A stretch of DNA of 49,853 nucleotides from a virus. Below, piece after piece: positions 36,401 through 42,214 of the stretch. The position numbers and the translations under genes are program-made. The stretch lies in IMG/VR virus record IMGVR_UViG_3300025168_000132, positions 1 through 49,853 of that record. One strand, 5' to 3'. The first letter of the stretch is position 1, and every line of letters begins with the position of its first letter. The notes under the pieces are model-generated. The model was not told the DNA's origin. It was given only the letters and a program-made list of their open reading frames with translations, and did no database searches.

Positions 36401-37460
36401 TGAATTTCAAAACAGAATGACGATGTATCTTTATCTTCGCAAGAAAGGAATGAGTAAGGTTGGTGCCGCTGAGAGAGTGAAGCAACTTCAGTTTGATTAC
36501 TCAGACTTGACTGGGTTTGAAAAAGGATACATGAAAAGAGCAGTTCCCTTTTACGCATTCACTCGCAAGATGGGTGGACTGTTCACTTCAACTATTGCTG
36601 ATCGACCGGGTGGACCACTTGCACAACTTATACGGCTAACAAATAACGCCTCATCCCGAGAGCATATTCTCCCGAGTTACATTGGAGAGCAGGCTGCATT
36701 TCAATTGTTTGATCCCAAGGAAGAGGGCGCAGCTTCTTATGTTACTGGCCTCGGTCTTGCACATGAAGACCCGCTAAGCTACATGTCTGGCTTGTCGGCG
36801 CTTGGCCGTGGAGATGTAAAACAATTTGCAAGAAGTGGATTCAGAAACGTAATGTCAAGAACAAATCCTTTGTTTAAAGGACCACTTGAATTCTTGACGG
36901 GCCAAAGCTTTTTTCAGTCTGGCCCAGGTGGCATGGGTCGTCCTATTGACGAACAGGATCCACCGCTTGGACGACTTATATCTAACATGCAAGAAAGAAT
37001 TACTGGAAGAAAGCAACGCGGCAGGGCTAAACCTTTTGGTGGCAGTTCATTCGGGCCGCTTATTGAAGCAGGTATTTCTTCTTCTCCAGTAAGCAGGGCA
37101 GTCACTTCACTTAGACAGATGTCTGACCCAAGAAAGAATCTTGCAGAGAAGGCAACAAACTTGTTGACTGGAATCAGGAGCACTACTCTTAGTCCGTATC
37201 AGCTGGATTACGCAGCAAAGCAATCGATGGAAGAGGTGGCGCAATCGCGTGGATATGGGGCTGTATATAAATCTCCTTATATTGATAGGTATACATTGGC
37301 CGAAATGCTTGCCTCTGGTAAAATAACAGAACAAGAGTTTAGGGATGCCCTTATGATGCAGGCTGAATACAAGGCCATGCGTGGCGGGCGAGACAAGACT
37401 GAGCGAGACTTGGATAGGCAAAATCGCCTACGGGAAATAATGGCAAGTGGTGCTTTTTAG
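33456..37460 (+). CDS. giant internal ejection-type virion protein (1334 aa)
   Basis: This is the largest gene in the window. The N-terminus is Gly/Ser-rich with GGDPF repeated three times. A hydrophobic stretch follows (residues 150-170, DPLTYTGIGLFGKGLGAISK). The middle is mostly helical with several helix-rich blocks. A characteristic segment near residues 970-1050 (NRAVEFQNRMTMYLYLRKKGMS..., then FDYSDLTGFEKGYMKRAVPFYAFTRK) matches what I know as a domain shared by giant polyvalent and ejected proteins of phages. The C-terminus is basic with AAKQSMEEV and KTERDLDRQ. No protease or transglycosylase motif is visible. Expected to enter the cell with DNA. Confidence 0.7.
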   Translation: MASYFDDPFGGDPFGGDPFSSSGHGSSFGSSSSSGLSIDDIAGVPKDISPEDRRSLLRRLGEGTLGGVGAFGNVLDLPGSSIRDWLVGKGGVDQWGSPLSGEDRVTGRDVLAHYGLAPKNKETGISGWFSDPMEAIYDVGGFLTEVFTDPLTYTGIGLFGKGLGAISKAGGVLKHADLLDDVVEVAGRKAAKKARAEGMGSIPRVGPRESRRTTTIKDILDDDVLQERFGGRQPLEEHLRSSSIKAGVDDFASTLDEGIGGAARMHIPGYGPVGPSVSPFGGKVGKLMDSGFGAVGESAVGQTVAAGFDAAAGGKFGKYAQVVSRIAKGYKTRTVPKAVEQAMGLGDHFAGVRQAAIDSGLGDIILSRSMVGSNPVGVAARAGDIIQSPSLMRPAKVLGTTPNNDVILRYLDDDGVYQTITTRAEDLKGASRISDLGQVDQINDDLINDALSGFATSVKELGDYDQALDSWLITDVTRSGEAGESMRGLVNRIPNPAKRKQVEQVLRKTINQMDSVTQPVYSRLVQKGLKIGEVEQYAVRHITPERQRLITAEQRTPQMVREYMGKPSSQLARNEAIRDIPTHLIQRMHDDPRFRRAIKEVSESGGGSEEAIVLISEILEQDSVYKPYLQKSWKEGFRIDDKVLEVPGNILKSLSSDADEAVRMAHHAQEIARSLVDNNAGGRLYIPDVLKNYVNYAKDMANLEATIDAMHATVARTATKVMGPGTVTVKEMLKSVGHDTAKGLQQLSAVMGDNAADIGKMYVPTEFLRQIKATKAIQKPGPFLEQFQKFVDGTTGMFKGGVTLPFPSFAFRNHISGQIVNITSGDINSVADLIDYTKLWWASRGLSRGPKSTATIKGIKDSSGNSMSNADIMKEVRTLDFIDDQTHFMDIAGPGKPKKAFVDFDVDELTPNWKLQGPMDAARSAKKVWSEASEGIEREPGFLRSIVSAEQVPGTKPMKGTKTARTAGRFVMETGSNLNRAVEFQNRMTMYLYLRKKGMSKVGAAERVKQLQFDYSDLTGFEKGYMKRAVPFYAFTRKMGGLFTSTIADRPGGPLAQLIRLTNNASSREHILPSYIGEQAAFQLFDPKEEGAASYVTGLGLAHEDPLSYMSGLSALGRGDVKQFARSGFRNVMSRTNPLFKGPLEFLTGQSFFQSGPGGMGRPIDEQDPPLGRLISNMQERITGRKQRGRAKPFGGSSFGPLIEAGISSSPVSRAVTSLRQMSDPRKNLAEKATNLLTGIRSTTLSPYQLDYAAKQSMEEVAQSRGYGAVYKSPYIDRYTLAEMLASGKITEQEFRDALMMQAEYKAMRGGRDKTERDLDRQNRLREIMASGAF

Positions 37461-37473
37461 GAGATAGAAAGAA

Positions 37474-37656
37474 ATGTCTGATAGCAAAAAGTCTGGCCGG
37501 AAGTCGCCGGTTGATCGCAGTAATAACGCAGCGGAAGTTCCGTACAAGCGAGTGCCTAACGTAATTAAACGTGAGCATCTTGAAACTGGCGAGCATCGAG
37601 TCAAGCCCGGCAAGACAAACAAGAAGTCGGGTGCCCAAGACAAAGGCGGCTACTAG
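37474..37656 (+). CDS. small basic protein, end of rightward arm (60 aa)
   Basis: This lysine/arginine/serine-rich, probably disordered 60-residue protein has no motif. A clear AGGAGA site lies before the ATG, which supports it as a real gene. Its stop (TAG at 37654-37656) overlaps the stop of the convergent gene in the palindrome CTAG. Could be a DNA-associated internal protein or a late accessory. Confidence 0.65.
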   Translation: MSDSKKSGRKSPVDRSNNAAEVPYKRVPNVIKREHLETGEHRVKPGKTNKKSGAQDKGGY

Positions 37657-38108
37657 ACGCTGGCTACGAGTACCTCTAAGTCACAGGCTGCACTGTTGGC
37701 AGTTGCATTGATACTCGTAAGGTCTTCAAGCGTAGAGGCTCCGGTGTCTGCGTAGTCAACTCCACCAGTAGCTGAAGTGCTGATGACTAGGTAGCTTGCG
37801 CCTGGGTCTAGCCTTACGCTGAAGTCCGTAGTACCAGCGGCTTCAATGTTAAGGATAATGTAGTTCGTGTCATCTTTATTGGTAAGACGAACGTACCTTA
37901 TATCCCCCACGACAAACTGCCCTGCTTCAATGGCAGCGCCAAAGGTGAGAACAGATTTCTCAGACGCCGGGCAGTTTACAATCCGCTTGTTTACTTCTGC
38001 CACTGAAGCAACAGTAAAAGAGTTCGTAGCCCCCTGGTCTGAACCATTGAGAGTTATGGACTCAGTTATTGTTACCGTCAGTGTAGCTGGTGTTACTGTG
38101 CTTGCCAT
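37653..38108 (-). CDS. beta-rich hypothetical virion-type protein (151 aa)
   Basis: Thr/Ser/Ala/Val-rich, with alternating strands: TLTVTITESITLNGS, VVGDIRYVRLTNKD, NYIILNIEAAG, FSVRLDPGASYLVIS. The jelly-roll-like pattern resembles small phage surface or fibre-type proteins, and it recalls the plus-strand beta proteins at 14971-16410, though without clear motif identity. ATG 38108 is preferred over a TTG one codon upstream. It lies 3 bases after the holin-like gene and is the last gene of the leftward arm, converging on the rightward arm with a 4-base overlap. Confidence 0.65.
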   Translation of the reverse strand: MASTVTPATLTVTITESITLNGSDQGATNSFTVASVAEVNKRIVNCPASEKSVLTFGAAIEAGQFVVGDIRYVRLTNKDDTNYIILNIEAAGTTDFSVRLDPGASYLVISTSATGGVDYADTGASTLEDLTSINATANSAACDLEVLVASV

Positions 38109-38111
38109 CAA

Positions 38112-38285
38112 TCATGCGTCCTTCGAGAACAGAAGGCCCAAGGCCACTGTAATAGCAGCGATGGTTGTTGACCAATCGGGTGTGCCGCCATTGAGAAGTT
38201 CAATAACAGCGTGGGATACAGCAACGATAGCAGTTGCTACTCCCGCGATAGTTGTTTTAATATTACTTCTAAAGACCTTGGGCAT
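38112..38285 (-). CDS. holin-like small membrane protein, two TM segments (57 aa)
   Basis: This gene was found by reading the gap on the minus strand. ATG 38285 follows GGGGGTGA at good distance. The product has a basic N-terminus (MPKVFRSNIK), TM1 (TTIAGVATAIVAVSHAVIELL), a short polar turn (NGGTPDW), TM2 (STTIAAITVALGLLF) and a short charged tail. Two hydrophobic helices joined by a tight turn, in 57 residues, is typical of class II holins and of small phage membrane proteins often annotated so. It neighbours a papain-like peptidase by about 1.4 kb in the same leftward arm, which supports a lysis role. Not proven. Confidence 0.65.
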   Translation of the reverse strand: MPKVFRSNIKTTIAGVATAIVAVSHAVIELLNGGTPDWSTTIAAITVALGLLFSKDA

Positions 38286-38309
38286 AGTAGGATCACCCCC
38301 TCTCTTTGG

Positions 38310-38714
38310 CTAAGAAATCATTGTGTCTAATAAATTTGGCTGTCTTTGGACGGGAAGAATGTTTGGCTGTGATCCAGGCATTTCTTCAAATGGATTGTCT
38401 AGGGGAGCAGCATTTCCCTCCAAGAGCCTTAAGCCACCTGGGGTTCTCATTAACCTTTTTCGCTGAAGTGCATCGCGCTTAGCGGCCTGGATTGCCAGCT
38501 TCTTTGTTTGCTTCAGAAGTTTTTTTTCTTCGTTTGCAGCACGAATGGCTTCTTTGTTTGCAATAATGTGCGGGTTCTGCGCCTTGCGTGCCCTTCGCTG
38601 TGCAGCCTCTCTTCGTATCTCTTCGCTTTGAGCACGATTAATTACATTGGGGTTCACGCCAGAACGCACATTGACTCCACCAATAGGGCCAGCTTTCACT
38701 GCATTCGGATACAT
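38310..38714 (-). CDS. hypothetical basic helical protein (134 aa)
   Basis: The middle (residues 28-92) is a long Arg/Lys/Glu/Ala helix (KEAIRAANEEKKLLKQTKKL), probably a coiled coil. The ends are Pro-rich and disordered. There is no membrane segment. ATG at 38714 follows GGAGA. It sits between a holin-like gene and a secreted zinc-finger-like gene. The family is not recognised. Confidence 0.6.
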   Translation of the reverse strand: MYPNAVKAGPIGGVNVRSGVNPNVINRAQSEEIRREAAQRRARKAQNPHIIANKEAIRAANEEKKLLKQTKKLAIQAAKRDALQRKRLMRTPGGLRLLEGNAAPLDNPFEEMPGSQPNILPVQRQPNLLDTMIS

Positions 38715-38716
38715 TA

Positions 38717-39118
38717 TTATCTCCTGAGAAATCTTCGTTTATATGTGCCCCCGCCACTGGTTGCAGCATCTTGCTTAGCGGCAGGAGCGTCCATCCCTGG
38801 AAGGGTGGGGCTGAACTTTATTGTAGCAGGTGAGGCACAGGAAGCGCAGTCTTGCTGGGAAGAATATACCTTTCCTGGCTGGACTGGCTTCCCTGTGCCA
38901 TCACAGACCGGACATTCCACGCTGACGGTCCCATCGCCGAGGAGTCCTGTACCACTACAGTTTTCACATATATCACTAGACGGCAAATTACGGACCTTAA
39001 GCACCACTGTTCCGGCAGTTGCTTCAACCACTCCCAGCCACTCACTTACTGTCCATGCATAAGAACAGCACGGAAACAATACTGGAAAAAACAACAAGGC
39101 AAAAAGTAATGCTTTCAT
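38717..39118 (-). CDS. secreted CxxCxGxG (DnaJ-type) zinc-finger-like protein (133 aa)
   Basis: The chosen ATG 39118, with TAGGAGA upstream, gives a clear signal peptide: MKALLFALLFFPVLFPCCSYA. The longer reading would bury it. Residues about 48-77 hold two CxxCxGxG repeats (CENCSGTG and CPVCDGTG), the zinc-binding pattern of the DnaJ central domain, and later CASC. A second cysteine pair suits an oxidising or metal-binding site outside the cytoplasm. The C-terminus is Gly/Ala/Lys-rich. Secreted DnaJ-type fingers are odd in a phage. Possibly a host-envelope or lysis-related protein. The signal peptide cleavage site and zinc binding are inferred. Confidence 0.65.
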   Translation of the reverse strand: MKALLFALLFFPVLFPCCSYAWTVSEWLGVVEATAGTVVLKVRNLPSSDICENCSGTGLLGDGTVSVECPVCDGTGKPVQPGKVYSSQQDCASCASPATIKFSPTLPGMDAPAAKQDAATSGGGTYKRRFLRR

Positions 39119-39137
39119 AATCGAACATCTCCTACTC

Positions 39138-39482
39138 CTAGAAAGGAACGTCTTCTTTTCCTTCGTCATCCTGAGTTGCCTCAACAGCATGTGCCATATT
39201 AGCTGTCTCAAAATCTTTCACCTCAAGGCTTAAGAAAAAACGCTCCTCCCCTTCTGGGTTAATCCACTTTCTTCCGCTAAGCCTGTACTCAATCGTGACT
39301 TCCATTCCCATTTCAAGTTGGTCTGCTTCGTCGCACATGTCTTGAATGAACTCAACGGGAATGTAGTTGTCGTACTTCCCTTGGTTCTGCAGAAGAATGA
39401 CTTTCTTTTTACGGAAGTTATTTTTTCCGTACTCCCGAGTATCTTCAATCAAACAGACAGAGCCAGTTACTTTGCCACTCAT
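39138..39482 (-). CDS. single-stranded-DNA-binding OB-fold protein (DUF3127-like)
   Basis: The core strands SGKVTGSVCLIEDT, FRKKKVILLQN, YDNYIPVEFIQDM, MEVTIEYRLSGRKW and RFFLSLEVKDFE match a DUF3127-type OB-fold. The acidic C-terminus ends in DDEGKEDVPF, like the acidic tip used by bacterial SSBs to recruit partners. ATG 39482 with AAGGAG at suitable spacing is preferred over the ATG at 39488 which is too close to it. It probably covers ssDNA during replication or recombination and works with the Sak3-like and exonuclease genes to its right. Confidence 0.75.
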   Translation of the reverse strand: MSGKVTGSVCLIEDTREYGKNNFRKKKVILLQNQGKYDNYIPVEFIQDMCDEADQLEMGMEVTIEYRLSGRKWINPEGEERFFLSLEVKDFETANMAHAVEATQDDEGKEDVPF

Positions 39483-39494
39483 GCTCATCTCTCC

Positions 39495-39632
39495 TTATTT
39501 ACATGCTTTGCATGGAATAATTTTCACCACCTTGCAAGAACCACCCTTGCATGAACGGCGGGCGTTGATACGCCATGCGATGCCACCAAAAATAAAACAT
39601 CCAATCAACAAACTCATCATTGCACTTTTCAT
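39495..39632 (-). CDS. tiny single-TM cysteine-rich protein (45 aa)
   Basis: This gene was read from the minus-strand gap. A membrane helix (MMSLLIGCFIFGGIAW) is followed by a basic tail with four cysteines (SCKGGSC and CKACK). ATG 39632 overlaps the stop of the upstream gene as ATGA. It resembles small phage membrane regulators, but the family is unknown. Cysteine pairing might be redox- or metal-linked. Confidence 0.55.
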   Translation of the reverse strand: MKSAMMSLLIGCFIFGGIAWRINARRSCKGGSCKVVKIIPCKACK

Positions 39633-39727
39633 TTTGCTTCCTCAATTCTAAATTCGGGGCAGCTGCAGGCGGGACACACCCCGACTACTTCATGCTCAAG
39701 GTTACATCTGTTGCATACCTTAGTCAC
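39629..39727 (-). CDS. tiny zinc-ribbon protein (32 aa)
   Basis: Read from the gap on the minus strand. GTG 39727 overlaps the preceding peptidase stop as GTGA, with GGAG about 9 bases upstream. The 32-residue product has VCNRCN and CPACSC, a probable zinc knuckle, and an acidic end. The stop overlaps the next ATG. Translational coupling on both sides supports it as a real gene. No function assigned. Confidence 0.55.
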   Translation of the reverse strand: MTKVCNRCNLEHEVVGVCPACSCPEFRIEEAK

Positions 39728-40761
39728 TTTAATCTGCTCCAGTAGTCTGCGCCCCAGTCGGGCAATTTCCTAGCAGGCCATCCATCGGCTCCACTAAAGG
39801 CAACCATATACCTACGGCGACAGTCGGACCACTTCGCCCAGAAGCTACCAGCAGGTATGTCTATAGTTGTATTAAGTATGCGAGTTCCACCCGAGTTCCA
39901 ATGCCCCCAGCTGTTCATGATCAGAACAAGCGGCTCGCCATATTTCTCTTTGATTATGTCTCTGTCGTCAGCACCAATGCATGCCATGGCGTGACTCCAA
40001 GAACCTCGCCTCTTACTGAAACCATTCTTGTCCCTGGTGCTACTCCATCCCTCACCGCCGCATGTAGATATTCCGTACCCTTGGTAAAGAAAGTCTCTTA
40101 CTTCCTCAAACGAATCAAGCTCAGTAGCCTGACGGATGCGATGCTTCAGTCCGAAATTTTTTATTTCATCGGGAGGAGATGTGCGTCCCCACTTCCCGGC
40201 CAATCTGGACGAGTACTTAGTGAGGTCAAACCCAAACTCGGGATAGTCTTTACGCAACCAGATGCCACTCTCTTGGCAGACAACTCGACCAGCATGTGAA
40301 CAATTCCACCCATCATTTCCGTGACCTCTCCACCAGTACACCGCTTCGGAACTGCACAAACCAGCCTTAACAGCAGCAGGCGATACTTCCGGTGGACCCT
40401 CTATCTTTCCTGTCTCTTCGTCCGGTTCTCCCGACACAATGTCACAACACATTGTTAGTTCAGCAGCGTTAATAGTTGAATGGCTAACGCAATCTCCACG
40501 GCGCTGTGCCGCCCCAGGTTGGGAGCCAGGGTACAGCATGTCGATGTTCTTAAACGGGATTACAAGCTTACCCTTTCCTTCATCCATCCACCCGTTGTCA
40601 GCCGAAGCATCCATTCCAACGGTGTAATCCATGATGTCAAGAAATTTTGCATGTTCTTCCGGGTCAGAATACACGCCAGCAAACCCCCTTGAGTAAGCCC
40701 GGAGGAGCTGTATTCCTGTATGGACCCCCTTGAGTCTTTCTCTTACTGGTTTGTCGCCCAT
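39724..40761 (-). CDS. papain-family (C1A) cysteine peptidase (345 aa)
   Basis: The full catalytic set of a papain-type peptidase can be read: Gln86 (oxyanion hole) and Cys91 in AAQRRGDCVSHST, His257 in GSWSHAMACIGADD, and Asn283 in the classical MNSWG motif. The order and spacing are normal for C1A. The N-terminal 80 residues have no signal peptide. There are several extra cysteines. The gene sits in the leftward arm together with a holin-like protein, so the enzyme could act as a lysis peptidase on a protein-rich envelope, or mature host or virion proteins. ATG 40761 has AAGG upstream and overlaps the previous gene by 19 bases. Family is well supported. The role is inferred. Confidence 0.85.
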   Translation of the reverse strand: MGDKPVRERLKGVHTGIQLLRAYSRGFAGVYSDPEEHAKFLDIMDYTVGMDASADNGWMDEGKGKLVIPFKNIDMLYPGSQPGAAQRRGDCVSHSTINAAELTMCCDIVSGEPDEETGKIEGPPEVSPAAVKAGLCSSEAVYWWRGHGNDGWNCSHAGRVVCQESGIWLRKDYPEFGFDLTKYSSRLAGKWGRTSPPDEIKNFGLKHRIRQATELDSFEEVRDFLYQGYGISTCGGEGWSSTRDKNGFSKRRGSWSHAMACIGADDRDIIKEKYGEPLVLIMNSWGHWNSGGTRILNTTIDIPAGSFWAKWSDCRRRYMVAFSGADGWPARKLPDWGADYWSRLK

Positions 40762-41186
40762 GCCAATGCCTTAAATGTGTCTATGATTTGTTTTCTTTTC
40801 GCTGTATCTAACGGGACATTGTCTCGGCCAACCTCCGATATAATAAAATCGTTAACCGCCTTTGCGTACCCAGGAATCCGAGGTATCTCTCCAGCTTGAA
40901 CAGCCAGAGCCCCTGCGTTTTCGTGAGCCTTGCGAACATCTTCAGTTGTTCTAAGTATTACTTCATCGGAACCGACCACTAACGCCAGCCCAAAATACAA
41001 TCCTCGAAATTGTTCGGATGCTTCAGGGTAATCCTTAAGAGCATTCGATACAAATTCTAGCTGCCCTTTTTGTGAAGGTGTTGGTTCGTACTCGTCGGTA
41101 TCCACGGACTGAACGTGCGGCGCAACCTTTGCGGCAAGATACAGCAAGAGGAGAACCAGCGGGATGAATCTAAGAAGATTACTCAT
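40743..41186 (-). CDS. N-terminally membrane-anchored protein (147 aa)
   Basis: Residues 4-20 are a hydrophobic helix (LLRFIPLVLLLLYLAAKVA). The rest is a soluble, helical domain of unknown family with PEASEQFRGLYFGLALVVG and RIPGYAKAVNDFIISEVG. An ATG at 41195 adds three residues. GGAG is 11 bases upstream of 41186 but only 2 bases from 41195. It overlaps the peptidase gene, which suggests coupling and perhaps a shared job at the envelope. Could be a spanin-type or signal-anchored lysis accessory. Confidence 0.6.
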   Translation of the reverse strand: MSNLLRFIPLVLLLLYLAAKVAPHVQSVDTDEYEPTPSQKGQLEFVSNALKDYPEASEQFRGLYFGLALVVGSDEVILRTTEDVRKAHENAGALAVQAGEIPRIPGYAKAVNDFIISEVGRDNVPLDTAKRKQIIDTFKALAWATNQ

Positions 41187-41424
41187 GGTCTTCATCTCTC
41201 CAATGCTTAGCTATAACATCACCAGCGGCAGACACAGCCTTGGTTTCGGCTTCACATCCTTCGCAAGCTTCCAATAAATCTCTTATCAAATCCATGCGAA
41301 GTTGATGTTCACCTGGGCTTCTCTGTGAATCTGTTTTCAGGAAAAACGAAGCAACCTTCGGCCACATTATTCCTGCCACTGAAAGAAGAACCAGCATAGA
41401 CACTACTATTACTTCATTGCCCAT
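41179..41424 (-). CDS. small single-TM protein (81 aa)
   Basis: Residues 5-28 are a membrane helix (VIVVSMLVLLSVAGIMW). The remainder is a charged, cysteine-containing helical domain (DLLEACEGCEAETK) with a polar C-terminus. ATG 41424 follows GAGGAAAGAG, and the gene overlaps both neighbours. It is one of two adjacent anchored proteins next to the papain-like gene, a possible membrane pair. Confidence 0.6.
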   Translation of the reverse strand: MGNEVIVVSMLVLLSVAGIMWPKVASFFLKTDSQRSPGEHQLRMDLIRDLLEACEGCEAETKAVSAAGDVIAKHWRDEDHE

Positions 41425-41806
41425 CTCTTTCCTCGTCTTCCCTTGATAGTAAAAACATTTTCCTTAAATCGACAAAACAGTTTTCTGCAAGCTTTCCAAA
41501 GACAGGTCGATACCCGCTGCCCTCTAAGCCGAGCTCAATCTTTTTCCTCCTTATTTCTTCTGTCTTACCTTTGACGTACTGGTCAAGGATTGCGTGCTCA
41601 TTACTCGTTGCATTGCCAGAGTCGGCTCTCATGACCATATCATATATGTCGTCTGGCACTGGGTCCATCCCATACAATTTATCTAAATCCTTTCTTTCTC
41701 GTTTTGGCATCTTCCTTGCCGCCGTTATATCCCATCCAAAGGATGTCTGTTGTATACCTTTAGCTTCGCGTAATCCTTTACCGCCTTTTCTAAGCATCCA
41801 TTGCAT
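41414..41806 (-). CDS. hypothetical protein with ambiguous start (130 aa)
   Basis: The family is unknown. The protein is basic in the first half (MLRKGGKGLREAKG) and helical throughout, with AENCFVDLRKMFLLSRE at the C-terminus. Three starts are possible: TTG 41836, ATG 41806 (GCGAGG upstream) and ATG 41710 (AAGGAAG upstream). The first two overlap the 41725-41937 zinc-ribbon gene in another frame by more than 80 bases. The third gives a 98-residue product with no overlap. I keep 41806 but with reservation. Confidence 0.5.
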   Translation of the reverse strand: MQWMLRKGGKGLREAKGIQQTSFGWDITAARKMPKRERKDLDKLYGMDPVPDDIYDMVMRADSGNATSNEHAILDQYVKGKTEEIRRKKIELGLEGSGYRPVFGKLAENCFVDLRKMFLLSREDEERDGQ

Positions 41807-41937
41807 AAAAACCTCGCGTTCTTTTTTCGATCCCAATCCGTAGTTCTTGACTGAAAATCTGTCATCTGGATATACGTGGTAAGTGGAACATTAGCAAGGC
41901 CGCACTTGTCGCACCATTTAAGTTCAACGCTTCCCAT
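41725..41937 (-). CDS. small zinc-ribbon protein (70 aa)
   Basis: CDKCG near residue 9 and CNGC near residue 45 form a probable four-cysteine zinc ribbon separated by about 32 residues. A lysine-rich tail follows. ATG 41937 overlaps the upstream gene's end by 14 bases. Because both cysteine pairs lie before the disputed overlap with the next gene, this ORF looks real. Likely nucleic-acid or protein binding. Confidence 0.6.
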   Translation of the reverse strand: MGSVELKWCDKCGLANVPLTTYIQMTDFQSRTTDWDRKKNARFLCNGCLEKAVKDYAKLKVYNRHPLDGI

Positions 41938-42214
41938 TACGAAGCCTTCGTATTATTTCTTTTTGCTTTAGATACTTAAGCTCCAGCTTTGTCTGTCTTT
42001 TTACAAGCATGGTGTACCTTCGCTCAAGGCACCACCATGTCTCCTTCCATAGCGGGTCAATGGCAGCAGCCCTGCGTCTGCGAGCTTGCACTCTGAACCA
42101 CAAGGACACGTTGAATCCAATGCGATGCATGCGGCCAGCAATGAAGTTCCTTACCTTAAACCCTAGCTTCCTTAGCTTGCTTTCTTCATGCACTTTTTTT
42201 GTTGGGTAGCTCAT
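41924..42214 (-). CDS. hypothetical basic helical protein (96 aa)
   Basis: Very basic (many Arg and Lys), tryptophan-rich and predicted all-helical, with ARRRRAAAID in the middle and a C-terminal coiled-coil-like helix (KLELKYLKQKEIIRRL). ATG 42214 has GGAG at about 10 bases and overlaps the phosphoesterase stop. Could bind nucleic acid. The family is not recognised. Confidence 0.6.
   Translation of the reverse strand: MSYPTKKVHEESKLRKLGFKVRNFIAGRMHRIGFNVSLWFRVQARRRRAAAIDPLWKETWWCLERRYTMLVKRQTKLELKYLKQKEIIRRLRNGKR

Noticed and set aside
37867-38313. Plus-strand ORF of 148 residues over the holin-like region
   Set aside because: The minus-strand reading gives a two-TM holin-like protein with a good ribosome site, and the plus-strand reading has neither.
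38508-39062. Plus-strand ORF of 184 residues
   Set aside because: It spans parts of two well-supported minus-strand genes with strong ribosome sites. No motif of its own.
40743-41424. i-spanin/o-spanin pair
   Set aside because: Two neighbouring anchored proteins suggest it, but neither has a lipobox or the nested layout typical of spanins.
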